Assembly (NCBI GenBank): GCA_013388745.1
Contig: JACAER010000014.1
Coordinates: 1 to 64,000 of the forward strand
DNA from: Chloroflexota bacterium
Lineage (GTDB): Bacteria; Chloroflexota; Anaerolineae; Aggregatilineales; Phototrophicaceae
Reading direction: 5' to 3'
Length of the DNA stretch: 64,000 nt
Under the pieces are notes generated by a model, which saw only the letters and a list, made by a program, of their open reading frames with translations, had not been told where the DNA came from and searched no databases. Of this stretch, positions 41,461 through 51,500 are shown piece by piece; the first letter of the stretch is position 1; each line of letters begins with the position of its first letter. The position numbers and the translations under genes were made by a program.

Positions 41461-42894
41461 TCACCACAGCGGCGGCAGCCAGAAGGCGCGCAGCGCGATA
41501 AAGCAGTAGGCCAGCAGCAAACACGCGCCGATGCCCACCACGAAGCCCTGCGCGATGGCGCGCCCGCGCAGCACACGCGCCAGCGCATAGATGCCGAACA
41601 GGAAGACAAAAAACCACCAGAAGCCCAGGTAGCGCGCGTGAATCACTACCGCCTCAACATACGGGTAGCGCAGGTAACGCACGATCTGCGCGGCGTGTGC
41701 CACCAGCGTGAACAGCAGCAGCAGCAGGCTGCCGTCGCGCGTGGCGTAACGCCACTTGAAAGCGCAGCGATACACGGCATACAGCAGGCCGAAGCCCATC
41801 ACCCCCGTCACCGGCAGCGCCAGCCATTGCAGCAGAAGCAGATCGTTGACGCGCGCGATCGGCGCGGGGAAGCGGTGCGGCATAGCCGTCAGCGCGTTCA
41901 CGTCCCATGCGCGGTAAGCGACGGTATTCCAATGGTTGTAGTAATCGCTGTGCAGCGTTACATAATGCAGACTCCAGTAGCCACGCTGCCCGTGTTCATA
42001 GGCCAGCGGCAGCAAAACCAGCGTCGCATCGAAGCTCAGCAAAAAGCGCACGTGGTTGATCTGGTTTCTGGGCTGCGCAGGCGGACGCACGCCCATCGCG
42101 CCGATGGGGTCATCCAGAAAGCGGCTTGTCTGGAGGTAATTCACGGCGAAAGGCAGAAGCAGCAGCGGCACCCCCCACGCCGCCGCGCGCAGAATGCCCC
42201 GCGCATGTCGAGCGTATCCGCGCAAACGGGTGCGCAGCGCCAGCGCCGCCGCCAGCGCCAGATATGTGCCCGCCAACACCAGCCCATTGTTTTTGAAGGC
42301 GACCGCCAGCCCGCACAAGGCCGCCGCGCGCAGCCATGCGCCGCGTTCGTGCGTGCGCCCGCTCCTGACGATGCGCCACAGCGCCACCGCCGCCAGCGTG
42401 CCCAGCATCAGTTCCGGCAGATCGTTGCCGAACATCGCGCGCGCCATGATATGCATCGGCATGAGCATAATCACGGCCAGCGTCAGCGCTTTGACCAGCC
42501 CGTGCACGCGCCGCAGCACATGCTCGATCACATGCGCCAGCAGCGCCAGCCACAGCAGCGAAAGCGCGCACAGCACCGCCGGCATCAGGTGCAGCATCGG
42601 GTCGCCGAAAAACGGTTTGCCGACGATCAGCACCCACGCGGCGAGGATATAATAAATCGGTGCCTGATGCGCTTCATAGTTGTCGCGCGGGTTGTTTTCC
42701 GGCGTAGGCAGCCCGCCTGTCTGCATGATGATGTGCACGTTCATGAAGTGCTGCGGCATATCGTAGCCCAAAAACAGGTCGTAGTACTGGTGATTGTTCA
42801 GCGCCAGCGCGCCGACCACCAGCGCCGGCAGCAGCGCCCATGCATAGCGCCCGCGCAGCATACGTTGAAGCAGGTGGCGGAGACGAGTCGCCAT
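41461..42894 (-). CDS. GT-C-type membrane glycosyltransferase-like protein
   Basis: 477 residues from 42894 (MATRLRHLLQRML), preceded by AGGGGGA. About ten to twelve membrane helices alternate with short loops. The first large loop holds an acidic residue after the first helix (LFLGYDMPQHFMNVHII), and NPRDNYEAHQAPIYYILAAW resembles the (H)PPxYY motif of the ArnT/PMT/GT-C group that uses polyprenyl-phosphate sugars. Likely role: transfer of a sugar to a lipid or protein on the outer face of the membrane. The assignment to GT-C is by pattern only. Confidence 0.72.
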   Translation of the reverse strand: MATRLRHLLQRMLRGRYAWALLPALVVGALALNNHQYYDLFLGYDMPQHFMNVHIIMQTGGLPTPENNPRDNYEAHQAPIYYILAAWVLIVGKPFFGDPMLHLMPAVLCALSLLWLALLAHVIEHVLRRVHGLVKALTLAVIMLMPMHIMARAMFGNDLPELMLGTLAAVALWRIVRSGRTHERGAWLRAAALCGLAVAFKNNGLVLAGTYLALAAALALRTRLRGYARHARGILRAAAWGVPLLLLPFAVNYLQTSRFLDDPIGAMGVRPPAQPRNQINHVRFLLSFDATLVLLPLAYEHGQRGYWSLHYVTLHSDYYNHWNTVAYRAWDVNALTAMPHRFPAPIARVNDLLLLQWLALPVTGVMGFGLLYAVYRCAFKWRYATRDGSLLLLLFTLVAHAAQIVRYLRYPYVEAVVIHARYLGFWWFFVFLFGIYALARVLRGRAIAQGFVVGIGACLLLAYCFIALRAFWLPPLW

Positions 42895-42907
42895 CGTATT
42901 CCCCCTA

Positions 42908-42937
42908 ACAAAAACAAGGCGAGCGCCGCTCACCTTG
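42908..42937 (-). terminator. Terminator of the pyruvate dehydrogenase operon
   Basis: On the minus strand CAAGGTGAGC pairs with GCTCGCCTTG (one G-U) around GGC, followed by TTTTTGTT. It is about 35 bases past the E2 stop. Confidence 0.88.
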
Positions 42938-42971
42938 TCCTGTCGTTGGTTTGCTGCCCAATGGACGCCCT

Positions 42972-44234
42972 TCAGATCAGCAGGCGCATCGGGTTTTCGA
43001 TCAGCTTCTTGAGTTCCTGCACGAACTGCGCGCCCTCCGCGCCGTCGCTGACACGGTGATCGACGCTCACCGTCACTTTCATGCGTGTGCCCACGCCCAG
43101 CGTGCCGTCGGGCTTGACAACCGGCTGCTTTTGCGCCGCGCCCACCGCCAGAATGCCCGCTTCCGGCGGGTTGATGATGGCGATAAAATCATCGACACCG
43201 TACATGCCCAGGTTGCTCACCGTAAACGTGCTGCCGGAGACATCATCGGGCTTGACCTTGCCGGCCAGCGCGCGCTCGATCTTCGCCTTATTTTCCACCG
43301 CCAGCGTGCCCAGCGCGGTTTTGTCGGCGTCGTGCGCCACGACGTTCATCAGCCCGCCGTTGGGGAGCGCCACCGCGATGCCGATATGAATGCGCTTGTA
43401 ACGCGCGATTTTGTCGCCGTAAAAATGCGCATTCAGGTTCGGGAATTTGCGCAGTGTCAGCGCGACCGCTTTCACCAGCATATCATTGACGCTGATACGC
43501 GCAGCTTCGTCCAGGCTTTCGTTTAACTGTTTGCGCAGCGCCAGCAGCGGGTCTACGTCGATTTCCATCGTCACGTAAAAATGCGGCACCTGCTGTTTGC
43601 TTTCGGTCATGCGCTCAGCGACGATGCGGCGCATTCTGGTCGTGTCGGCGATTTCCACATCCGGCCCGGCTTCTGGCAGGGGCAGCACCGGGCGCGTGAT
43701 TCCGGGCGCGGCAGCCGGCGCAGCAGCGGGCGGCGTAAACGCCAGCACATCGGCGCGCGTAATGCGTCCGCCGGGGCCGCTGCCTTTCACCAGGCGCAGA
43801 TCAATGCCGCGCTCGCTGGCGACGGCGCGCGCAATCGGCGACGCCTTCACCCCGCCGGGCAGATTGCCGTTGCCTTCCGCCACGACAGGCGCGGGTTTGG
43901 CTTGCGTCGGGGCAGGCACGCTGACGGGCACGGGCGCACTCACAGATGCCGGCGCACTCACAGATGCCGGCGCTGCTGCCGGCGCCGCCGCTTCGCCCGC
44001 CGCCCCGACATAGCCGATCACGCCGCCGACCTTGAGCGCTTCGCCCGGCGTGCCGATCAATTGCAGAATCACGCCGCCGACTTCCGCCGCGACCTCAATC
44101 GCCGTTTTGTCGGTTTCCACTTCGGCAATCACATCGCCGGGTTTAATGGTGTCCCCGACGTTTTTTGTCCAATTCAGCAGGGTGCCCTCGGTCATATCCA
44201 TACCGAGTTTTGGCATGACGATTGCTTCTGCCAT
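42972..44234 (-). CDS. pdhC: Dihydrolipoamide acyltransferase (E2) of pyruvate dehydrogenase
   Basis: 420 residues from 44234 (MAEAIVMPKLGMDMTEGT). A single lipoyl domain (about 1-75) carries the lipoylated Lys in VETDKTAIEV. A Ala/Pro/Val linker leads to the E1/E3-binding domain (about 125-160, KASPIARAVASERGIDLRLVKGSGPGGRITRADVL), then the catalytic core with VPHFYVTMEIDVDPLLALR and the active-site VSVDHRVSDG near 380. It transfers acetyl groups to CoA. It is the last gene of the operon after E1alpha, E1beta and DUF4281; the E3 gene is not in this window. Confidence 0.95.
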   Translation of the reverse strand: MAEAIVMPKLGMDMTEGTLLNWTKNVGDTIKPGDVIAEVETDKTAIEVAAEVGGVILQLIGTPGEALKVGGVIGYVGAAGEAAAPAAAPASVSAPASVSAPVPVSVPAPTQAKPAPVVAEGNGNLPGGVKASPIARAVASERGIDLRLVKGSGPGGRITRADVLAFTPPAAAPAAAPGITRPVLPLPEAGPDVEIADTTRMRRIVAERMTESKQQVPHFYVTMEIDVDPLLALRKQLNESLDEAARISVNDMLVKAVALTLRKFPNLNAHFYGDKIARYKRIHIGIAVALPNGGLMNVVAHDADKTALGTLAVENKAKIERALAGKVKPDDVSGSTFTVSNLGMYGVDDFIAIINPPEAGILAVGAAQKQPVVKPDGTLGVGTRMKVTVSVDHRVSDGAEGAQFVQELKKLIENPMRLLI

Positions 44235-44329
44235 AATCCATCCCTCAAACAACTAAATCAATCACCAGCATAACCGGTTTACAGTGCTTTTGCTACTTGT
44301 AACGGCCGTTTTGGATAAGAATTTTGAGC

Positions 44330-44351
44330 GGGGCGTTTCATGAAACGCCCC
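44330..44351. repeat. GGGGCG-type perfect palindrome (dispersed element copy 2)
   Basis: GGGGCGTTTCA and its exact complement form a 22-base perfect palindrome followed by TACAG. The spacer 44235-44490 between E2 and DUF4281 shows nothing else I can support. Confidence 0.65.
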
Positions 44352-44490
44352 TACAGATACACTGACGCCTTAAGCAAAACTCACGCTACTTACGCTACTT
44401 ATGGACAACCTAAAACGAATTCACCTCATTTTTCGCTGGGCGCAGCACGCCGTGCCCACTACATTAGGCGCGTTTGAATTGGTTTTTCCA

Positions 44491-44919
44491 TTATTTACGC
44501 CGCCGCACGAGCAGATAAATCAGAAATCCGAAGGGCGCGGCATTCATGGTCAAGAGCAGCAGCGGCGACACCCACCAAACATTGTAATCGCGCTCGCGGC
44601 TGTCGAGATATATCCAGCGTCCGGCAAATAAATCGAAGACCAGCAGGTGTACCCACACGACCATCGCCCGTTCTGGCACCCCCATGAGCCCGGTGATACC
44701 CGTTGGTGAGACGAAATTGCCCAGCAGCTCGATGAGTCCCCCTGCGGGTGGATGGCTAAACCAGACATAAAATCCCCACACCACCGTGACGACCAGCACC
44801 GGCAGCACAATATAGGGGGATGCAATGACACGCCGCGTTTGTGACCAGCGCGGCGCGAAAATCATCAACACCCAGAAAGGCAGCACCGCCAGAGTCGCCA
44901 GCCAGAAGGCGATTTCCAC
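44491..44919 (-). CDS. DUF4281 (ABA4-like) membrane protein
   Basis: 142 residues with four membrane helices: MEIAFWLATLAVLPFWVLMIF, YIVLPVLVVTVVWGFYVWF, WVHLLVFDLFAGRWIYLDS, and LLLLTMNAAPFGFLIYLLV. The blocks WVHLLVFDLFAGRWIYLD and GPxG/APFGFLIYLL are characteristic of DUF4281, the family of plant ABA4, which acts in neoxanthin formation. Its bacterial role is unknown. It lies two bases after the E1beta stop and 250 bases before E2, inside the pyruvate dehydrogenase operon, an odd place for a carotenoid-type protein. Confidence 0.88.
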   Translation of the reverse strand: MEIAFWLATLAVLPFWVLMIFAPRWSQTRRVIASPYIVLPVLVVTVVWGFYVWFSHPPAGGLIELLGNFVSPTGITGLMGVPERAMVVWVHLLVFDLFAGRWIYLDSRERDYNVWWVSPLLLLTMNAAPFGFLIYLLVRRRK

Positions 44920-44921
44920 TG

Positions 44922-45902
44922 CTAGAGCACCTCGCGCACGGCATCAACGACTTTTTGCGCGTTGGGCAGCGCCAGCATTTCCAGTTCCGCCGCGTAGGGC
45001 AGCGGCACATCCATGGCATTCACGCGCTTGATCGGCGCGTCCATGTAATCAAACAGGTTGTCCTGAATCTGCGCGGCGATCTCTGCCCCCACGCCGAAAT
45101 GCGGCAGCGCTTCTTCGATCACCACGCAGCGGTTGGTCTTTTTGAACGATTCGAAGACCAGCGCCGTATCCAGCGGGCGCAGCCAGCGCAGGTCGATCAC
45201 TTCGCACTGCACGCCTTCTTTCGCCAGCGTATCGGCGGCTTGCAGCGCCCATTCAACGCCGCGTGCCCACGCCACCAGCGTCACATGCTGGCCTTCGCGC
45301 TTGAGGTCGCTTTTGCCGATGGGCAGCAAAAAGTCCGGGTCATCCGGCACAACAGCAGGTTTCGGATAGAGCGCAATCGACTCGCTGAACAACACTGGAT
45401 TATCGTCGCGGATGGCGGCCTTCAACATGCCTTTGGCGTCGCGCGCGTTAGAAGGCGCGGCGACATACATGCCGGGAAAATGGGCGAAGATCATTTCTGG
45501 CGTGTGCGAATGCGTGGCCGTCGCCTGGTTGCCCCAGCCGGAAGCCACCCGCATGACCATCGGGCACTTGAACTGGCCGTTGAACATATAATGCACTTTG
45601 GCGGCGTGATTAATCAGCGCGTCGAAGGCCAAAAAGGCAAAATTGATGGTCATGATTTCGGCCACCGGACGCAGGCCGGCCATCGCCGCGCCCACTGCCG
45701 CGCCGCCGATCGCCATCTCGCTGATGGGGGTATCGCGCACACGGCGCGCGCCAAATTTCTCCAGAAAGCCGCGTGTGACCTTGTGCGTGCCATCCCACGC
45801 GCCGACTTCCTGCCCCATCACAAACACACGCTCATCGCGTTCCATCTCTTCCATCAGCGCCATGCGCAGCGCTTCGCGCATCGGCGTATTTTTATCTGCC
45901 AT
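44922..45902 (-). CDS. pdhB: Pyruvate dehydrogenase E1 beta subunit
   Basis: 326 residues. Typical blocks are REALRMALMEEMERDERVFVMGQEVGAWDG, FGARRVRDTPISEMAIGGAAVGAAMAGLRPVAEIMTINF, and GVQCEVIDLRWLRPLDTALVFESFKKTNRCVVIEEALPHFGVGAEIAAQI. It pairs with the alpha subunit in the alpha2beta2 E1 that decarboxylates pyruvate with thiamine diphosphate. It is 35 bases downstream of E1alpha. Confidence 0.96.
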   Translation of the reverse strand: MADKNTPMREALRMALMEEMERDERVFVMGQEVGAWDGTHKVTRGFLEKFGARRVRDTPISEMAIGGAAVGAAMAGLRPVAEIMTINFAFLAFDALINHAAKVHYMFNGQFKCPMVMRVASGWGNQATATHSHTPEMIFAHFPGMYVAAPSNARDAKGMLKAAIRDDNPVLFSESIALYPKPAVVPDDPDFLLPIGKSDLKREGQHVTLVAWARGVEWALQAADTLAKEGVQCEVIDLRWLRPLDTALVFESFKKTNRCVVIEEALPHFGVGAEIAAQIQDNLFDYMDAPIKRVNAMDVPLPYAAELEMLALPNAQKVVDAVREVL

Positions 45903-45937
45903 CGGGTGTTTTGTTCCTTTCCCTGGTGAGCCGTGTG

Positions 45938-46909
45938 TTAGACATAGATGTGCCGCGTCAGGTCTTCAAACGTCGGCGCGGGGCTGTTTTCGGCGTACTT
46001 TTCCGATTCAGTGACAACGGCTTCGCACTGCTTGTCGATCGTGTCCAGCGTCGGGCCGATGTCCGGGTACAGTTCGCACAATTTGTCGTGCAGCAGAGTG
46101 ATCGGGTCGCGTGCCTTGAAGCGCGACATCTCATCCACGCGCGCGGCGTACATTTTGTCGGACATGCCGTGCCCCTCGAAGCGGTAGGTCATCGATTCCA
46201 GCAGCACCGGGCCTTTTTTGCGCGCATAGTCCACTGCTTTTTTGACGGTTTCATGGACTTCAAACACATCCTGCCCGTCCATCGGGTCGAAGGCCTTCAT
46301 GTCATAGGCGATCGCGCGCTTAATCAGTTTGGTCTGGCCGCTGGCGTCTTCCAGCGCCGTGCCCATGCCGTACAGGTTGTTTTCGATCAGCCAGACCACC
46401 GGCAGATCCCACACGGCGCTCAGGTTGAGCGCTTCGTGGAAGTAGCCGTTGTTGGTGGCGCCGTCGCCGATGAAACACAGCACCACTTCGTCGTCGCCGT
46501 TGTATTTGGCTTTGAGCGCGATGCCCGCCGCCAGCGGCAGATGCCCGCCGACGATGGCGTAGCCGCCCCAGAAGTTATGCTCGCGCGAGGCCAGATGCAT
46601 CGAGCCGCCTTTGCCGCCGCTGACGCCGGTGCTTTTGCCGTACATTTCCGCCATGATGCGGTTGGGATCAACGCCGCGCGCAATGGCGATGCCGTGATCG
46701 CGGTAGGCAGTGATAACGTGGTCTTGCGGACGCAGCGCCGCCAGCGCGCCCACGCCCGTGCCTTCCTGACCGTTATAGAGGTGCAGGTACACCCCACCGA
46801 TTTTTTTCTGATGAAACAGTTCTTTGCTGCGTTCCTCGAAGCGTCGAATAAGCACCATCTGCCGGTACCATTCGAGCAGCGTCGCCTTCTCCGGTAGTGC
46901 TGCTGCCAT
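45938..46909 (-). CDS. pdhA: Pyruvate dehydrogenase E1 alpha subunit
   Basis: 323 residues from 46909 (MAAALPEKATLLEWYRQMVLIRRFEE); the open frame to 47146 adds 79 residues of non-homologous leader and is rejected. The thiamine diphosphate motif is GDGATNNGYFHEALNLSAVWDLPVVWLIENN, and GMGTALEDASGQ and RFEGHGMSDK are conserved. First gene of the pdh operon. The spacer 46910-47170 to the divergent CAP gene holds no other gene; a weak -10 (TACACT, 47129-47134) faces the CAP gene. Confidence 0.96.
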   Translation of the reverse strand: MAAALPEKATLLEWYRQMVLIRRFEERSKELFHQKKIGGVYLHLYNGQEGTGVGALAALRPQDHVITAYRDHGIAIARGVDPNRIMAEMYGKSTGVSGGKGGSMHLASREHNFWGGYAIVGGHLPLAAGIALKAKYNGDDEVVLCFIGDGATNNGYFHEALNLSAVWDLPVVWLIENNLYGMGTALEDASGQTKLIKRAIAYDMKAFDPMDGQDVFEVHETVKKAVDYARKKGPVLLESMTYRFEGHGMSDKMYAARVDEMSRFKARDPITLLHDKLCELYPDIGPTLDTIDKQCEAVVTESEKYAENSPAPTFEDLTRHIYV

Positions 46910-47170
46910 GTGATATTTTTCTCCGAACAAAGCGCGTACCAACCCACGCGCGGTCTGTGGAAACAAGCCCACTAGTTTAACCGAAAAGTGCCGGACACTC
47001 AAAAGTGAGTTTGCAGCGAAACCCGATGAAGTGGGCGGCGCGCGGCCTGCATTTCGATAAACATTTCCTAACCACATGCCAATCGTGCGCAAACATAAAC
47101 CTTTATTTCGCAATGCACCGAAATCTGTTACACTGAATTCCATCACACAATTAATCTTCAGGGATCGTTC

Positions 47171-48472
47171 ATGAAACGCGCGCTGCTGTTCGTCTTTATC
47201 GTGTTTGTCGCCCTGTTCAGTTTGACGGTGGCGCGCTCACAAAATGCGCCAGAAGACCTGATTCCCGATGTGGCTGCTGAACTGAATCTGTGGCGGTTGG
47301 AACTGGGGCTGGGGCCGCTGGTCTATAACCCGACGCTGGAAGCGATGGCGGCCTATCAGGCGGATTACCTGATGAGCCTGGCGGATATGCCTATCGGCGG
47401 GGATATGCATACCGACGGACTGGGACAGAATGCGCGCCAGCGTTCGCAGCGCGAGCCGTTCGCCTGGCCGACCTACGGCCACCCGGAGTTGATCTCGGTG
47501 ACCGAAATCGCCGGTGTCGGCAGTGTGCGCTCGTCGGTGGCCTTCTGGCGCAGTTCCAACATTCATACGCGCAGCGTCATCAATCCCGCCTACCGCGAAA
47601 TCGGCGTGGCCGTGCGCGATATGAACAACCGCAACGGCGACCGCCTGATTATTGTCGTGATGGGCGGGCGTCCGGGCGTGCTGCCCGCGCTGCCCGACCC
47701 GGAAGTCGGCGACCTGTACCTGACAACCGAGGCGGCGGAATGGACAGGGGCGTGGATTGGCGCGCCGGTGCGGTATCGTTTCCTCGATGAAGCGCGCCAG
47801 CCGATCAGCGATTGGCTGGATTGGGCAGTGATCGTGCCCATGCCGGAGGAGGCGGGTGAACTGTTCTATGTGCAGTATGAAGACGCGGCGGGCGAACAGG
47901 CCGAAACCGAAGTGCGCATCCCTGTCGTGTGGTCGCAGTTTGATCTGGAACGCGCGGACGAAGTGGCCGCCGCCAGCACCGCGACCGGCGGCAGCACGCC
48001 CACCGTGGGGGGCATGATTTTCGCCACCAATACGCCGTTGGGCACGCCCGCGCCAACACTCACGCCGTCGGCCACGCCGACGCGCGCCGCTTCACCTACG
48101 CCGACGCCTGTGCCTGCTGGCGTGCTGCTGCTGTACACCTCGCGTCTGTTCACGCTTATCCCGACCGGTAATGTGGACATCAGCGATCTCAGTTTTCGCG
48201 GCGGCAGTCTGACGTTCAATGTATCGCTGTGGGCGGATGTGTCGCAGGGCATCAACCTGAGCGCGCTGCCCGCCGCCAACTGTCTGCAAATCTGGCAGCG
48301 TGACGCGGGCGATTTCCTCGCGCCGCCGGCGTGCAGTTATGTGCGCAGCGTTGTGTTTCTGGCGCAGGATCGCCTCTTCTGGACGAGCGGCAGCTTCGAC
48401 GTGCTGAACAATGAGCAGGTGGTGCAGACCTGTGAGACCCGCGCCGGACAATGCGCGGTCACATTACCGTAA
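47171..48472 (+). CDS. Secreted CAP (SCP-like) domain protein
   Basis: 433 residues. Signal peptide MKRALLFVFIVFVALFSLTVARS. A CAP/SCP domain covers about 30-165: LNLWRLELGLGPLVYNPTLEAMAAYQADYLM, GDMHTDGLGQNARQR, NIHTRSVINPAYREIGVAV and GDRLIIVVMGG. The CAP cavity His and Glu-like residues are partly present. A beta-type domain follows, then a Thr/Pro linker (TPAPTLTPSATPTRAASPTPTPVP) and a C-terminal globular domain with four Cys. It is secreted; bacterial CAP proteins act in the envelope with roles mostly unknown. First of three adjacent secreted-protein genes. Confidence 0.9.
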   Translation: MKRALLFVFIVFVALFSLTVARSQNAPEDLIPDVAAELNLWRLELGLGPLVYNPTLEAMAAYQADYLMSLADMPIGGDMHTDGLGQNARQRSQREPFAWPTYGHPELISVTEIAGVGSVRSSVAFWRSSNIHTRSVINPAYREIGVAVRDMNNRNGDRLIIVVMGGRPGVLPALPDPEVGDLYLTTEAAEWTGAWIGAPVRYRFLDEARQPISDWLDWAVIVPMPEEAGELFYVQYEDAAGEQAETEVRIPVVWSQFDLERADEVAAASTATGGSTPTVGGMIFATNTPLGTPAPTLTPSATPTRAASPTPTPVPAGVLLLYTSRLFTLIPTGNVDISDLSFRGGSLTFNVSLWADVSQGINLSALPAANCLQIWQRDAGDFLAPPACSYVRSVVFLAQDRLFWTSGSFDVLNNEQVVQTCETRAGQCAVTLP

Positions 48473-48559
48473 GCGGAGAAACCGTAAATTAAGTTGCACC
48501 GGACGGGGTTTTGCCGCACAATCACATGCATCGTTGGCCGTTCTGACGAGGCGCTGATA

Positions 48560-51500
48560 ATGCGGCACAACGCCCCACTGGCTTTTTTTGTCCTTATACT
48601 GCTGCTGGCGCTGCCGCCGCGCGCGGTTCAGGCCGCCACCATCACCGTGACCGGCACGGGCGACACAATTGCGCTGGATGGCGTGGTAACGCTGCGCGAA
48701 GCCATCACCGCCGCCAACAACAACGCCGCCAGCGGTGACGCCCCCGCCGGCTCAGCCGGTCTCGATACCATCACCTTCAACATTCCCGGCGCGGGCGTAC
48801 AAACCATCAATTTGACCGCCGCGCTGCCCATTATCAGCGAAAGCCTGGTGATCGACGGCCTGACGCAGCCCGGCGCAAGCTGTGCCGCCTGGCCGCCGAC
48901 GCTGCTGATCGAACTGAACGGCGCCGGCGCGCCCATCGGCACCACCGGGTTGGAGATCACCGCCAGCAGCAGCACGATTCGTGGGCTGGTGATTAACCGC
49001 TTCCGCGCTAACCTTGTGCCGTTCCCGCCCGTCGGCGGCATCGGTGTGCGCATCACGGGCGTAGGCGCGACGGGCAACAGCGTCCAGTGCAATTTTATCG
49101 GCACGAACGCGGCAGGCACGGCGGCGCTGGCGAACGAAGGCCCCGGCGTGACGATCGACAACGGCCCGACCAACAATATTATAGGCGGCGCGACGAACGA
49201 TAAACGTAATTTGGTTTCCGGCAATCTGTCGTGGGGCAACAACGGTGGCGTGGGCATCGGTGCGGCCAACGGCAATTTCGTGGAAAACAACTATATCGGC
49301 ACCAACGCCGCAGGCACAGCCGCCATCGGCAACCGCGACGGTATTTATCTCTTTCTCGCTGATAGTAACGCGATTGCACGTAATTTGATTTCCGGGAATA
49401 CGGATGACGGCATCAACATCGCCAGTTCCAACAATAACGATGCGACGAACAACCTGATCGGGACGAACGCTGCCGGCACTGCCGCCCTGCCCAACGTCGA
49501 TGATGGCATCCATATCAGTTTTCAAGTGATCGGCACATCAACCGCGAACGGCATTGCTTCAAATGTAATTTCGGGCAACGGCCAGCAAGGCGTTCTGATC
49601 GATAACGCGGCCTCGACGGGTAATCTCCTTATCGACAATGAAATTGGCTCCAACCTCGCCGGCACGGTGGCGATTCCCAACGGGCAGGAAGGCGTCGCTA
49701 TCGCCACGGGCGCATCCAACAACGCGATTGGCACAAACAATATCATCGCCTACAACGGCGGCGCGGGAGTCACCGTGACGGGCGGCGGCACAGGCAATTC
49801 TATCCTGGTCAACAGCATTTTTTCGAACGGCGGGCTGGGCATCGATCTCGGCGCGAACGGTGTGACGCCGAATGATGCGGGTGACGCTGATACCGGCTCT
49901 AACGGCCTGCAAAATTTCCCTGTGATCACGTCAGCGACCACCACGACGATTGCGGGCACATTGAATAGTATCGCGACTCGCGCGTTTCGGATCGATTTTT
50001 ACGCCTCCGCAGTGTGCGACCCCTCAAATTTTGGCGAAGGTCAAACCCATCTGGGCTTTTTGCCCAGTGTAAACACAAACGCAGCAGGTAATGCGACATT
50101 CAGTTTCGGCGGGACATTTACGGCGGGGCAGTTCATTACCGCTGTCGCCCTGGATAACACCAACAGCAACACCTCCGAATTTTCGCAGTGTGTGCAGGTG
50201 GTCGCGCCCGGCAGCGGCACGGTACAGTTCAACCCTGCCACGCTGCTCAGCGTGAGCGAAACCGCCGGCAGCGTAACGCTTTCGGTCGAACTGGTCGTCA
50301 GCGGGGGGACGCTGGTCGGCGCGGCGACGGTCAATGTGGCCTTCACGGGCACGGCCAGCGGCGGCGGCGTGGATTACACTGGCGTGCCCGGCACGCTCAA
50401 CTTCGGCACGAACCTGGCGCCGGGCACATACACGCAGAATATCACGCTCAACCTGGTGGATGACGCGCTGGTCGAAAGCCCCGAAACCGTGATTATGACG
50501 CTGAACACGCCCGGCAGCGGCGTGAGCATCGGCGCCAACAACGCGCGCACCGTCGAAATCACCAGCAACGATCTGCCCGGTGTCACCGTCACAGCGCCGG
50601 GCAGCGCCACGCTGAACGAACTCGGCGCGCCCAGCAGCACGACCTTCACCGTGCGTCTCGACAGCCAGCCGACTGCCAGCGTCAATTTTAACCTGACGGC
50701 CAGCGACAACACTGAATGCACCGTGTTGCCGCCCACACTGACCTTTACCGCCGCCAACTGGAACACGCCGCAAACGGTGACGATCACTGCGGTGGACGAT
50801 TTTGTGGACGACGGCAATCAGCCCTGCGCGGCGCAGATCGCGGCGGCCAGCAGCGCCGACAGCAGCTATAACGGAATCAACCCGCCGGATCCGTCGGTCA
50901 GCGTGATCGACAACGACACCAGCGGCGCGACCGTGGCGCAGAGCGGCGGCAGCACCGATGTCAACGAGGCCGGCCCCAGCAGCGACAGCTATACGTTCGT
51001 GCTCAACACGCAGCCGACAGCCAATGTCACCATCACCATCACGCCCGACGCGCAGTGTACGGCGCTGCCCGCCACGCTGACATTTACACCAGCCAACTGG
51101 AATATCCCGCAGGCAGTGACGATCACCGCAGTGGACGACGCTAACGTTGAAGCCTCACCGCATCCCTGCCTCATCGCCCACACTTTCGCCAGCGCCGACC
51201 TGTTGTATAACGCGCTGGCCGCCGTCAACGTCACGGCCAACGTCGGCGACAACGACGGACCCGGCGCGACGCTGGCGCAGAGCGGCGGCAGCACGCTGGT
51301 CAACGAGGCCGGCCCCAGCAGCGACAGTTACACTCTCGTGCTCAACACCCTGCCCAGCGCCGATGTCACCATCAGCATTGTCCCCGACGCGCAGTGTACA
51401 GCGCTTCCCAGCGCGCTGACGTTTACGACGGCCAACTGGAATATCGCGCAGACTGTCACGGTTACGGCGGTGGACGATGCCGTCATCGAAGCCGCGGCGC

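Noticed and set aside
41233..43059. 608-residue plus-strand ORF rich in Gln/Arg/His
   Set aside because: Antisense to an MDR gene and the GT-C membrane protein; composition typical of shadow frames.
46910..47146. 79-residue extension of E1 alpha
   Set aside because: Non-homologous leader; the shorter start gives the usual family length.
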